This document shows, one piece after another, positions 9,016 through 19,428 of a stretch of DNA of 64,000 nucleotides (positions within the stretch are counted from its first letter, which is position 1; each line of letters starts with the position of its first letter). This DNA comes from Rhynchopus euleeides. Taxonomy: Eukaryota > Euglenozoa > Diplonemea > Diplonemida > Diplonemidae. The position numbers and the translations under genes were made by a program. The notes beneath the pieces are model-generated. The model saw only the letters and a program-made list of their open reading frames with translations, was not told where the DNA came from and searched no databases. Location of the stretch: the NCBI GenBank assembly GCA_963210315.1, contig OY723285.1, positions 806,001-870,000 on the forward strand, written 5' to 3'.

Positions 9016-11670
9016 ATGAGTGGGGCAGGTGATCATGACGTGGAAATGGACAGCCTGCCCCCGGCGGACCCCGCGCAGCCGGAGCCTGAACCCCAGCCTG
9101 CCCCCGCGGACGAGGAGCAGGAGGAGGAGCCAGCAGGGCCGCCCGCTCAGGCGGAGCCGCCTGCTCAGGTGGACACGCCTCTAACGCAAGCGGTGGACAC
9201 GCTGTCCAAGCAGCTGGGGAAGAAGCGCAAGCCGGCGCTTGTCGACGAGGCTGTGGAGCTGGGCATCTACACGAGGCTTGCGAATGGGGAAGTGCAAGAA
9301 GAGGGCAGAAAGCTGAAGCGGTCAAAGGGGGAGGTGGCGGAGGCTGTGGCGAAGTTCCGGATCCGCAATCGACAGCAGGGGCCTGGGAGTGACACAGTGC
9401 CACAGACGCAGGGACGGCAGCCCCTTCCCTCCACAGTTGAGAGGCGTGCGGCATCGGCACGGATCGCTGAGAAGGGGGCTGCCGCCAACATTCCGGAGCA
9501 GGCGAAGGTGAAGGCCTACGACCTTGCTGCACCTCTGATAGATGTGATCGACGAGTTCGACACCTGCTCACAGGTGGAGCTCGGCAAGGCACCCGCAGGT
9601 TTCATCAACAGAGCGTCCCTTCTGAGGATGTTTGAAGAGGGGCAGATGGTTCCCGCCTGTCAGACGTGCTCCCGCCTGTGGAACCCCGGGTCCCAGGCCC
9701 TTGATGTGCGGGGCCACTTCACGGGGGGGAAGCACCTAGACAAGGTGGCGAAGGCGGCTGCCCAGGATGAGGCAGCGCAGAAGACCATCCCTGGGTTGGC
9801 TTCACGTCACACGTCTTGCTTCGAACTCAAGGCGACAAAGGCTGCGCTCTACGCAGGCATCACCCCCGCTGCGCTGCACACCGCCCTTGAGGTTCTCAAT
9901 GGCATCACCATCCCGCGGTACGTTCCACGCCTTGGGCCCGTCGTGACGAGGAATAGTCCCAAGGTGATGGAGGAAAGTCGTGCGGCCATCACAGACCGAC
10001 TCAAGGGGCGGAGGTGGTCAGTGCTGCACGACTGTGGATCGCTGCTGGGAACGCAGCTGATCTCGATGGTATGTTCAGCACGGAGCTTCAGTGCTGTGCT
10101 GGTGGTGCCCCTCACTGATGCGCCTGTAGCAACGGTCCTGAAGGAGGAGTGGGAGAAACTGGGCCTGAGCGCCCCAATGATGGTGCGTTCTGATCGCGGC
10201 GGGAGAAACGGGGCAGCAAGCAGGGAGGTCGACGCGGAACTCGGCATCCCGTGGGTGTCGTGCATCCCCCACATCGCCAACAACGCTGCGGATTCCGCTG
10301 ATAAGTGGCTCAAGAAGCAGAAACTCGAGTTCTTGGCAAGAGTCGAACTTGGGGATTTCACAGACCCCGCCAGTGGCGTGCTGTCATACGTGCTCGTATC
10401 CCTGCTGGATGCCCTGTTTTCAGGGGAGGACTGCAAGAACAGGGCGCGTCGCTACGTTGAAGCGCAGCAGAAGATGTTGGAGCCTGCCGGAGCTGACGTG
10501 CTGGCAGAACTGGTGGAGCGGATGAGCGGGATGGCTGCCGTCGCGAAGCCGCGGGAGAAGGAGGCGCTGTTTGCTGTCTACCGCAGCGAGGTCCCCCCGG
10601 GGCTGGCGGCCCTCACAGAGGCAGCGGACTTCGACGGGTTGCTCGCCGCCGCACGGGGTAAGCTCGCTGAGCTACAGGAGAAGATCCCCGAGAGCGCACC
10701 CCCCTGTGTCAGATGCCCCCTGCTCAGCGACACGCGGTACGAAGCGAGCCTGAAGTGCTACCTGCACTGCCGTGACAGGCTGGCGGCCCTCCACAGCTTC
10801 GCGGCTTTGGAGCTCAAGAACACGCAGAAGCCATGCAGCAGCTTAAATGTTCTGCGAAGCCTGCTGGACCGCTACAGCACTGCCACCCTCCACGCCGACC
10901 TCAAGATGATGTGTGACAACACGGCACCCCTGCTGCGCGTCTTTCGAAAGTACTCCGACCCCTCTGCCGAGCCGCATGCGCACCAGGTTTGGGGGGACAT
11001 AGAGGACTGCATCCACGACCTCGACGAGGCCGGCGGGATAGCCAGGGGTGAGGCCGAAGAGGCCTACCTCCAGAGAGTCAACACCCACCCCGACCTCTCC
11101 GAGAGTGCTTCACCGGTGGCTGTCCTGCTGAGCGAGTCACTCAAGCGCCTCTGGTGGGGAAATAAAGGAGAGAGCGGGTACTGGTTCTGGCGTGGCGTGC
11201 GGCATTTGTGCCCACAGCAGGCCCTGCTGATGCAGACATGCAAAACCCTCCTTCCTTTTGAGCAGCTGCAACTTGCCCTCCCTCAGTTCTCAGCTGTTGT
11301 CACCGTGGAGGCATGGAGCACATACCTGGCTGGACTCGGAAAATTCGCGAAAGGCAAACCCACCGGCAAGGACAAGGCCTCAGCTGTCGGCTTCTGGGAG
11401 AAGTACACGTCTGCTGGCGAGGGGCTCCGGTGCCTTTCCCTGGACCTGCTGGCGGTGCCTGCAGCTACCACCGGCTGCGACTCGGTGTTCAGCGTAGGGA
11501 AAGATGCTCTTCCTGCCAACCGCAGCGCCGCAAAGCCTGACGTGATGGCAAGTATCGTGTTTCATCACTGCAACCAGGACCTGGCGGTCAGATACCCACA
11601 GAGCCATCTCAGGCATTCCTTCCCCAAGGTGAGGAACAACGGTGGTTGCCAGGAAGTTGACCTGTCGTGA
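9016..11670 (+). CDS. hAT-family transposase
   Basis: The 884-residue product starts at the first ATG of the frame (ATC-ATG with A at -3). It begins with an acidic, Pro-rich tail, then a Lys-rich segment. A C2H2/BED-like finger has C215, C218, H234 and H240. The catalytic region shows the hAT order: a first Asp in HDCG (D339), a second in SDRGG (D393) followed by the family's C-x2-H (CIPH, C416/H419), and a DTRYEAS block (E576) where hAT enzymes carry their conserved R-W/Y segment. The C-terminal dimerisation domain starts near residue 810 with LLAVPAATTGCDSVFS and ends around VMASIVFHHCNQDL. The enzyme would cut out and reinsert the surrounding 4.8-kb element. No intron, stop or frameshift is seen, and the frame is GC-rich, so it may be functional. 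First Asp and Glu assignments are from motif order, not alignment. Confidence 0.9.
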   Translation: MSGAGDHDVEMDSLPPADPAQPEPEPQPAPADEEQEEEPAGPPAQAEPPAQVDTPLTQAVDTLSKQLGKKRKPALVDEAVELGIYTRLANGEVQEEGRKLKRSKGEVAEAVAKFRIRNRQQGPGSDTVPQTQGRQPLPSTVERRAASARIAEKGAAANIPEQAKVKAYDLAAPLIDVIDEFDTCSQVELGKAPAGFINRASLLRMFEEGQMVPACQTCSRLWNPGSQALDVRGHFTGGKHLDKVAKAAAQDEAAQKTIPGLASRHTSCFELKATKAALYAGITPAALHTALEVLNGITIPRYVPRLGPVVTRNSPKVMEESRAAITDRLKGRRWSVLHDCGSLLGTQLISMVCSARSFSAVLVVPLTDAPVATVLKEEWEKLGLSAPMMVRSDRGGRNGAASREVDAELGIPWVSCIPHIANNAADSADKWLKKQKLEFLARVELGDFTDPASGVLSYVLVSLLDALFSGEDCKNRARRYVEAQQKMLEPAGADVLAELVERMSGMAAVAKPREKEALFAVYRSEVPPGLAALTEAADFDGLLAAARGKLAELQEKIPESAPPCVRCPLLSDTRYEASLKCYLHCRDRLAALHSFAALELKNTQKPCSSLNVLRSLLDRYSTATLHADLKMMCDNTAPLLRVFRKYSDPSAEPHAHQVWGDIEDCIHDLDEAGGIARGEAEEAYLQRVNTHPDLSESASPVAVLLSESLKRLWWGNKGESGYWFWRGVRHLCPQQALLMQTCKTLLPFEQLQLALPQFSAVVTVEAWSTYLAGLGKFAKGKPTGKDKASAVGFWEKYTSAGEGLRCLSLDLLAVPAATTGCDSVFSVGKDALPANRSAAKPDVMASIVFHHCNQDLAVRYPQSHLRHSFPKVRNNGGCQEVDLS

Positions 11671-12061
11671 TGATCTCAGAAACGTCCTCAGTCCTGGGGT
11701 TTTCAACTCCGGGGATGGGTGTGTGTGTGTGTGTGTGTGGGGGGGGGGGGGGTAAAGAGTAGAAGAGTGTGGGGGGGGGGGGGGGGGGGGGCGGTCAGTT
11801 GCATGTATCAGAAATGTTCCAAGTCATGGGACGGGGTTTTCAACCCCGGGGTTGGGTGAGGCTGCTTAGCGAATGAAGGGGGGAAATGAGGTTTCTAACC
11901 CTGTTGGTGAAACAGGAATGGGGTTTTCAACTCCTCCTGTACTGTTTGACGTGATCTATTTGTGCACCCCAAACGCTCTCCGTTCACGGGACAGCGAAGC
12001 CTGCACTCCTGACTGGGATGTGCCGTGTGTCTGTAGTATTCCAGCAAGAATACGAAAGGAT

Positions 12062-12390
12062 ATTTGCAAAAAAACTAAGATCTTACCTAAGATCTTCGAA
12101 AAAAATACTAAGATCTTAATTTTTGTGATTTTTTTCACTAAGATCTTAACAGAAAAAAAATTACGACGACGAAGACATGCTCGACGGGTTTCGGGAAAAA
12201 AAGGGGGTAAGATCTGTTGATAACCATGTATGTTGACAAAAAGTTTCCTGAAAATTCATATGTTGACACGAACTTATGGACTTAACCATATGTTGACAAA
12301 AACTTCTGCATCTAACCATATGTTGACAAGAAGTTATGGATTAACCATATGTTGACAAAAACTTCTCGTTTTCACCATATGTTGACAAAA
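12062..12390 (+). repeat. Right inner arrays of I1 (AAGATCTT, then CATATG units)
   Basis: AAGATCTT palindromes at 12073-12150 mirror those left of the transposase. They are followed at 12225-12388 by five ~30-base units with CCATATGTTGACAAAAACTT in the same orientation as the left array. Confidence 0.65.
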
Positions 12391-13034
12391 TTGGGTTTCC
12401 AGCTGGAACACCCTTTTTGGTGGATTCCCGACCCCAGGGCACCCACACCTGTGGCTGATGAAGAGGAGGGCGCTTCGCAAAGGCCGGGACCCCCAGCCCC
12501 AACCTCTCATCCACATTTTGATGTGAACCTGTCGGCTGAAGCTGGAATCACTTGATGGCATTGCTGTGGGTGTTGTTGTGGACCTGGGTCCGGCCGATTA
12601 GTACTCACGCTGCTGTGCCTGTGATTCAAAGAACCGTGGAGTTCGGAACCCACCTGGAGAGAACGATCCACCTCGAAGAAGCCGCATGCCCGATGCACCC
12701 CGGTAGCTGCGTGTACACGTGGTAAACCTGTGACCACTTCGGTGGAGTGGTCTTTTGGCTCAGTTTCTGGGCCGGAAGTGCTTGATGTTGGTAACCATCT
12801 TTGCTATGGGGCTTTCATCATGCATTTATCACGTACAGGCCCATGATCAGTGGTTAGCCGGTGTTAACGGTGTGCGGTTCTCTGGCCTTGTGGTATCTTA
12901 ATCCAAGGGAATGAGGCCCCATGGAACTGCGATGAAGTGCACACTCTGTGAGAAGCTAAGTGCCGATCTGGAAAGCGATCTGGATACCCCGGAATGTCAG
13001 TCAAGCGGCTCCAGCCGAAAAACCGATTTTGTTA
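12391..13034. other. Unique segment in the right arm of I1
   Basis: About 640 bases of mid-GC sequence with no convincing ORF. A short stretch near 12590-12606 (GGTCCGGCCGATTAGTACT) recalls a conserved 5S rRNA segment, but the rest does not fit a 5S gene. It may be captured DNA. Confidence 0.4.
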
Positions 13035-13275
13035 ACATATGGTTAAAACGAGAAGTTTTTGTCAACATATGATTAGCCCAGAACTTTTTGTCAACATATG
13101 GTTAAAATCAGAAGTTCCTGTCAAAATATGGTTAAATTCATAACTTCTTGTCAACATATGGTTAGATCCACAACTTTTTGTCAAAATATGGTTAAAATCA
13201 GAAGTTCCTGTCAACATATGGTTAAACCCAAAAGTTCCTGTCAACATATGAATTTTCCAAGAAATTTCTGGCAAA
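13035..13275 (-). repeat. Right outer CATATG array of I1 (inverted)
   Basis: Eight or so units of about 30 bases containing TCAACATATGGTTAAA, opposite in orientation to the arrays at 8515-8600 and 12225-12388. They give the element inverted subterminal repeats next to its right tip. Confidence 0.7.
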
Positions 13276-13338
13276 TATGAAGTTTCCTCTTTTATTTTAT
13301 GTTTTTTATTTTTAAAATGCAGCATTTGTCCAGCCTTG

Positions 13339-13582
13339 TTGTTGTGTTGTCCTGGGCAAGACGTTAAACTACCTGGGAGGGCTTCCCCAGACCATGACGG
13401 GTGCTTGCACCAGGAGTTTGAAACAGCCACTCATGCCTTGCGATGCTCAAGTGCCTGCTGGACCCCTATGTCCTTCAGGCCCCAAAGCAGGCAACGATAT
13501 GGGAGCAACCTAACAGGGGAGGTGAAGAGGGCACGGGTCTTAGCCTGATGACACACTGCAACCTCAAGGTGACTGGCGACAC
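13339..13582. other. Gap with a SINE/LINE-tail-like motif
   Basis: No gene is supported. The first bases include GTTGTCCTGGGCAAGACG, which resembles a tail motif I recall from SINE/LINE elements of several eukaryotes. The resemblance is short and unverified. Confidence 0.35.
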
Positions 13583-13894
13583 CTCTCCCACAGTCTGCGG
13601 CGACTCTGCCGTGGCGACAAGGATTCCTGTCATGGGAGATCGCTGCGTGGATCAACGTGGCACCACCCGTGTGCTCGGCAGGTTGTTTCGGCACCTGTTT
13701 TCTCCGTGTCATGCTTTTCGTGAGCGTGTCAGGGATGTTGGCACACGCTGGGGAGGGTTCACATGATGACATAACATATATCAGAAGCACACACCCACGT
13801 GGCGCTGTCCTTGGCAGGACTTTGAAAGTGCCGCCTTGATATCCTTGTTGGATAGAACCCTCATATCACACCCTCAATCAGCTGACGATCGGGT
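13583..13894 (+). repeat. Dispersed repeat R13, uninterrupted copy
   Basis: About 310 bases starting CCCACAGTCTGCGGCGAC and ending CAGCTGACGAT recur at 25036-25230 plus 26043-26152, nearly without change. There the copy is split by a TA-flanked element; here the join ACATATATC at 13775-13783 is intact. The right end overlaps the end of the ORF at 13861-14781. Confidence 0.8.
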
Positions 13895-14781
13895 GTGATT
13901 TGTTGTGATTTGTTGTTTTTTTCCCCAGCCTGATTACCCCATGCTGTGTAATTTGCGCCCCGCAGGATATGCACACCACGCAGTCTCGACAACACGTATG
14001 AGAGTGTACCATGTGGGGACTCAACAAGGTCATTGGATCGGCATCTGCCTGCCGACTCAGCCCCCACACAGTGCGACCGCAAGGTCGCCAGGGATGTCTC
14101 AACGCCAGGGGAATACCCTCCCCTGGCGTTGTACAACCCTACTCTCAACCCTCGGGTCCTCTCCTGGAGGCGGTGGTGGCGGGCCCGCAACGCTTCGTAC
14201 TTCCGGTACAGACTGAGGTAGTCTGCCCGGCTGACCCGCTCATTGCTTCCTAGATCATCTGCTGCTCTGGAGCTGCCATCACTCTCACTGCCCACATCAG
14301 TTGGTGTGGGGGTAGGAGCAGGAGGAGTGGGAGGAGTAGGAGTGCAGGTGACATCTTTCTTGGCTAGCAAGGAACGCCGCTTTTCCCGCACGTGCGGGCA
14401 GTTGATGCACCACTGCATATATCTGTCGTCACCACGTCCCACTCGCTCTCCTATGTACCCAGCCCGACGGAGCGCCCGAAATAATGTCGCCTCACCGATG
14501 TCGTGTGCCGTTTTCTTTTTACGCAGGTCTGCCACAACGCTCTCTGCCGAGACCCCGCACATCTCCCGTTTGGCGAGCGTCTTTCGAGCAAGGTACTCCT
14601 CTGCAGCAGCATCTGACACCTCTGCGAGGCCCTGGGCACGCGGCATGTGTTGCTCGGCGTGCTGAGTGAGCGTAGTGACACCCTTCCCTTGCAAAGAACG
14701 AAATAATGCGGTCGGGAGTGGTTCAGGTACAAAGGCAAGGTACGAAACTGAGGTACATTTTTTAGGACCCCAAAAAATCAT
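13861..14781 (-). CDS. Unknown 306-residue protein, probably element-encoded
   Basis: I do not recognise this protein. The first ATG of the frame is at 14781; a Met at 14646 (MPRAQGLAEVSD) may be the true start because the first 46 residues are of different character. Visible features: a helix-turn-helix-like segment (ATLFRALRRAGYIGERVG), a C-x2-C-H group (QWCINCPHVREKRR), a Thr/Pro-rich linker, and a probable coiled coil (YLSLYRKYEALRARHHRLQERT). Its last ten residues are encoded by repeat R13. A/T-rich GTGATTTGTTGTGATTT and AAATCATCACAAA tracts flank the frame in inverted order, as around the LINE-like block at 21-32 kb. A mobile-element origin is inferred. Confidence 0.45.
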   Translation of the reverse strand: MIFWGPKKCTSVSYLAFVPEPLPTALFRSLQGKGVTTLTQHAEQHMPRAQGLAEVSDAAAEEYLARKTLAKREMCGVSAESVVADLRKKKTAHDIGEATLFRALRRAGYIGERVGRGDDRYMQWCINCPHVREKRRSLLAKKDVTCTPTPPTPPAPTPTPTDVGSESDGSSRAADDLGSNERVSRADYLSLYRKYEALRARHHRLQERTRGLRVGLYNARGGYSPGVETSLATLRSHCVGAESAGRCRSNDLVESPHGTLSYVLSRLRGVHILRGANYTAWGNQAGEKNNKSQQITPDRQLIEGVI

Positions 14782-15430
14782 CACAAAAGTGCGTATCAGG
14801 TGTCACAAGTGGGCCCCAGACAGTTTCCGGGGGGGTATGGGTCGGATTTTCGGGTCAGATCAGGTATTAGGGCGGCTCTGATGGTATGTCGAAAATTTTG
14901 GTTTTGTACGGGCTTATGACCCCCCCTACCCCCCCCCCCCCCTGACCTCCACCTCCACCTCCACCCCCATCCCATCCCCGCCCCGCCCCTTCTGGTGACC
15001 TTTCAGGCACCGGTGCGGAAAACAGAGGGGCTTGCCTGTAGCAATTAAAAGCGCAGAGTTGAAGAGAGCTTGAGCAAGTTGTTGCGGCGCGCGGCATAAG
15101 CACGATAGACGTGCGAAGCCCAGGGAGACTCAGCTGTGCCCCACCCACCCACCTGGCTTCGCCAGGGAGGAGGCGGGCATTCGCCTCGGAGAGGTAGACC
15201 TGTCAGGCAGGACCTGCTTCAGGGCGCTAACACAGCCACGCCACAAAACATGCAAAATTTGCCGCTTTCCTCAACAGCGCGAGTAAAAAAAAACTGACAT
15301 TCTTTTTTTTGGGCTTTGCTGTATACGGTATTACCGGATGTTTTTCCAGTGATGTTTTTTTTTGCCTCAATCTGCTGCACCCACCGCCGCCGATCTCTAC
15401 TCTCCCCCCTCTTTCAAAAAAGAGGGAGAA

Positions 15431-15640
15431 AACATCGTACTCCTTTCGCTTTATTATAGACACCCTGTCCAGCAACTGTGGGAGAACAGTTCCGGACTAC
15501 TTTTTGTTGAGCGCACACTTGCTGTCTCAAGGCTGTGTTGAGGCCCTGTGAAGTGGCATGAGGTGCTAACCCAAAGCTTCAGTCGTACGATTTCCTTCGT
15601 TACTTCGCGACGTCGCTACGCTTCGTCGCTCGTAACTAGT
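15431..15640 (+). repeat. Dispersed repeat D1 (ATCGTAC ... GTACGAT), copy a
   Basis: Order of shared words: ATCGTACTCCTTTCGC, CCTGTCCAGCAACTG, CTGTCTCAAGGCTGT, GAAGTGGCATGAGGTGCTAA, AGCTTCAGTCGTACGAT, then TTCGTTAC..CGTCGCTCGTAAC. Other copies: 19990-20190, 25386-25553 (inverted), 46330-46529; a degraded one at 45100-45215. ATCGTAC and GTACGAT form short inverted ends of the inner 160 bases. Confidence 0.65.
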
Positions 15641-18600
15641 GAAAAAATATCGCCGCTGGTGATGGGGTTGTGATTTTTAGTGCAAAAAAAAAGGAGGCCG
15701 GTGTGGAGGTGTGTGCCCACTGTGCTGCACACTGGCCAATATATTTTCTTTGCCAGCCCTGGGATGACGCGCTTGTCACACGACAGTGCAACAAGTCATC
15801 TCATCTCGAGGGCACGCTCTCACTTGGGACGATACGACAGGCTTGGCGTGAATGCAGAAGAGGGGAAGAACAGGGCACTGCACGCGGGTGTGTTGGGAAC
15901 CGCAATGCAGAGGCAGTGATACCCCGCATCAAGGTACGTACACCCTGACAGACGAAAGGGTTGCCACGCCACCTTGTGGTGAGAATCACACTTGCCTCAG
16001 TGCTGGACCCGGTGCTTTTAGGCCTTGTGAGTGAGTGAGTGAGTGCATGTGAATAGGGGACCCCTCTCCCCTAACGGAGGCAAAAAAATATTAACGAACA
16101 ATGGAAGGCTGGTGCCACCACCGTGGTCCTGAAGTCGGGGGAAAGGGGGGGGGGGATTTTTTTGATTGTCGAGAGTGAATGGGAAAGCAAGCCTCCCCAG
16201 TCGGGGAAGGGGGAGGGGGGGGGCCCGTTAAAAGAAGAAAATTAGAGGAAAAATGATAAAGGATAAAGGAATAGGCGGAGGAGGGGGGGGGGGGGGGTGG
16301 GAGCGAGACAGAGGAAGAAAGAGACACTTCCCCCCCCCCCCCCCCCTTCCCCCATTCACCTTGGTATGCAGCGGCTGTTGTGGTCCGAGATCTAGTGTGC
16401 ATGTTGTCGGAGTGGCGGGAAAAGGGGGGGGGGTGTGGTGAGGAGGCGACGATAACCACGGCGAAACACACACGCTTCTGCACACACGGGGTCAGGGTCA
16501 AAAAAGGTTAACCTGCAGATCAAGTAGGTTTTCTGACCTCTGGCGGAGGTTGTGCACACACATAATAACACCTCGGAAAATCCCCCATCACCCCCCCATA
16601 TCACTCTCCATCCCGCAAACCAGGCAGCGAGTTTTTAAGAAAAGTCAAATGTAAAAAAATGTCACCCCCCCCCCCCTCCGTGACAAACAACAAACAAAAC
16701 CAGGGTGTGGGGGGGGTGGGTGGGTGGGTGGGTCAGCATGTTATGTGTTTTCAGGAAGACACATCGGGGAGAGACAAAGAGGCAAACAAAAAACAACGCA
16801 AAAAAAAACATCAATAGGAAGGGGGGGTGTGGGTGTGGGTGAGGTGACGAGGGGGTGAAGGTGGGGGTTGCATAAGTCGAACAAAACTATCAAGAAAAGC
16901 GGGGGTGGGTGGGGAGGGGGGGGGGGTGGGGGAGGGAAGCAACAGGATAGTTTACACGGACATTGCCACGCGAGGGGATTATGAGGGAGGGATGGTTGGG
17001 GGAGGGGGGGGGGGGGGGGAGGGTACGTGTGTGGCGGCGGTGGGGAGGGAAAGACCCTGCCCAAAGGTAGGGGAGGGGAGGGGGTGGGTCACACACAATA
17101 CACCCTATTGGTTTTTTTGCTGTTCCCCCCCCCCCCTAAAAACGTTGGGGCGCGAAACAGACAAAAAAACCAAAAAAATGGGCCAGCTGTCCGAAGAGTG
17201 AGGTGTACGGGATTGAACACACGTGTGAAACCTTGGTCCGGTCTTTGACACAACTGAGGGCACAAATCGCACACATGGATGTACACGGAAGTCCCAGCTA
17301 ACCGACCGGCGGAATACGCTATCTGTACCCATCCCTGGATCGAACTGTGACAGCAAAGCGTGGGAACAAAACAACGGCAGGTTGAAAGGAGCCTTGTCGT
17401 AACCACACTCTTGTTTGACACACTGCCCAGGGCGTTTGATGAAGCAGTGTGGGTGGGTACCGCAATATCGGGACAAAGAAATGGGCGCAACAGAAGGCGG
17501 GGCCCCTCCCCAGCTGGGCAGCGCCGAGTTGTCATCAGATAAAACTGCACAAGAAAACAATGGCCACGCCCGCTCCCTAACGCCCCCAACCCCCTCGCCC
17601 AATCGAATAGTGAAGAACCAAAAATCTCGCCGAGTTGCGATGCACAAAAAAGAGGAATCTTTGAGGATTCAGCAGTCACTCGAAACGGAGACCATGGAAA
17701 TTGAATTCTGTGTTGGAGCTGTGCGGGTGACAACCCAAAGGGCAAAAAAAAGAAACGTAAAAAAATTTAGAAGATAGCCCTCGCTGGAGGCACGCCCCTG
17801 CCTCTGCCACAAACAGTGCATGTGTGACTCATGGTGTCATCGCCGGCCGCTTTGCTTGCATTGACGAACAATAGCTGGCAGATAAGGAAGCGGTGACCAG
17901 ACCAGGATCACTGCATCACACCATATATAATTCCACTGGGCAAACCTGCCAATGTTCTTCAGGAGTCGGGCCGGCCAACCGCCCCTGTGGGCAGCTGGCG
18001 TGCAGACCGGATTGTCTGCATTTTCGTTTCCCCCCCTTCTTCTTGATTCAGACAATGTGATTGAGATGATGGAAACCAGGGGGGGGGGGTAAGGGGGGAG
18101 GGGAGGGGGGGGATGTGGCAAAAAAATATAAGATCGCCACATGCGGCAACAATTGAGAATTCTGGACTCCCCCCCACCCCCCCCCCCCCCACCCTCCGTC
18201 TCAACGAATCGACAAACCAACGCCAACACATTCTCGCAGGCTGATAAGCGGATGCGCGGGGGGGGTGGGGGGTGGGGCGAGGGGTAAGGCGGGTTAAAAT
18301 CAACCAGATCAGGGGTCCCCAGACGCGTGTGGGAATAGGTTCAACGCGCTTCGGGCCTATGTGGCCTGCACAGGGTTGTTCCCGATTTTAGTTTTCCTTT
18401 TTCTTCTTCTTTGCGCTGACGCTTCCACCGGCACACACATACACCCCCTCCAGGACTCTGCCGCAAAGGGTTTTGGGTGCCGTTGGGTGAGGAGCACACT
18501 GCTGGGCGACGCAGCCCAACAGGAGTTGGGGAGGTAAGGCCTTGCCGGCCAGCAGCTGTCAAAAAAAAATAAATAAAAAGGACACGGTTTGGTTGGGTCT

Positions 18601-18884
18601 GTAACACCCCTGCTTGGTTGTTTTGCTCGCCATCCCCGCCATCCGCAACCGTGGTGTACAATGCCCCCCTGGGGTCGACACCAGCCCTAACTAGATACGG
18701 GAAAAAAAATGAGTGGGGTGCGGGTGAGGGGAGGAGGAGGAGGAGGAGGAGAAGGTACATGCTGGCATATTTTTTTTTAGCGAAGAAAAACCTTTTTCAG
18801 TAACAATCATTGGAAACCCCTGTGCTTTGGAATACCTCAGCAACCTTCATACGAGGGGTGGGGTGGATGGGGTGGGGGGGGGGG

Positions 18885-18962
18885 GTAGTGAAAGAGGTAG
18901 AAGGGAACACAAGAATGATCACCCTTCACTCGTTATGCAGGTTGTGTCTGAAATCCAGTGTT
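18885..18962 (+). repeat. Dispersed repeat D2, copy 2
   Basis: GTAGTGAAAGAGGTAGAAGG, CACAAGAATGATCACC and CTTCACTCGTTATGCAGG match 39258-39328 almost exactly and 2190-2262 more loosely. Confidence 0.6.
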
Positions 18963-19372
18963 TGGGGGGGGGGGGGGTTTTGAGAGTGGCATCTTCAGCC
19001 CTCTCACTGAAGGCACTGCCTCAGAGACACGGTGTTGACACCTGGTGCGATGCCCCAGCCTTCAGAGATGCAATGCACTGCCAGTCCAAGAAAATGGGGG
19101 AGGAGAAGGAGGAGGAGGAAGGCGAGAGACGGTACGTCGGTAGCTGTACTGCCAGGACAGATTGGGAGGGGAGGAGTTTATTTTTTCCTCACTTCATGTC
19201 AAAGCTGTGCGGTGTTGACTCAGAAGCGCAAAAAAAATACTGAGGGGGCGGGGGGAGGGGTGAGGGATGGTGAGGAAGATGAAGGGAGGAGGGAGGAGGA
19301 GGGGGGGGCGGGGGGTGGGGGTGGGGGGGTGATGGTGGTGGTGGTGGTGATAGTGGTGGCGGTGGGTCGGGA

Positions 19373-19428
19373 GGGTTGCTTTTTTTGGTTGCTTTTTTTT
19401 GAAAAAAAGCAACCAAAAAAAGCAACCC
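19373..19428. repeat. Near-perfect 27-bp-arm palindrome of GGTTGC and poly-T/A
   Basis: GGGTTGCTTTTTTTGG-TTGCTTTTTTT is followed within two bases by its reverse complement. The arms match along their whole length, so the DNA could form a cruciform and the RNA a stable hairpin. Confidence 0.85.

Larger units (their letters stand above)
8479..13289 (+). mobile_element. Autonomous hAT transposon I1 inserted in element O
   Basis: The ends are inverted repeats of more than 50 bases beginning GAGGAAACTTCATATTTG, with two or three mismatches. Inside each end lie CATATG-containing arrays and, closer to the gene, AAGATCTT arrays. These surround a transposase reading frame at 9016-11670. The target was a run of TTTTA units, so the duplication reads as 4 (TTTT) or 9 bases and cannot be fixed exactly. 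The 36-kb element O shows the site without this insertion. The intact frame and matching ends suggest recent activity. Confidence 0.88.
7655..13338. mobile_element. Non-autonomous hAT-type element O, copy 1, split by a second transposon
   Basis: The left end CAAGGCTGGCAGCAAAT (7655) and right end ATTTGTCCAGCCTTG (to 13338) match both ends of the intact element at 36141-37124. Its own body is only 7655-8478 plus 13290-13338; the rest is the inserted transposon 8479-13289. Tandem TGCACTTTACTGCATTTTA units lie at 7671-7735 and 8408-8475. The flanks CTCACCCC and TTGTTGTG do not match, so unlike the 36-kb copy its target duplication is not preserved. The middle (7750-8400) is about 98% like 36240-36895 and has open frames in several phases but no recognisable protein. 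Confidence 0.82.

Noticed and set aside
12590-12606. 5S rRNA-like GGTCCGGCCGATTAGTACT inside transposon I1
   Set aside because: Only about 19 bases resemble 5S; the flanking arms do not fold or align as a 5S gene.
12760-12800. CTTTTGGCT word recalling U2 snRNA
   Set aside because: The match is nine bases only, with no branch-recognition sequence or Sm site in place.
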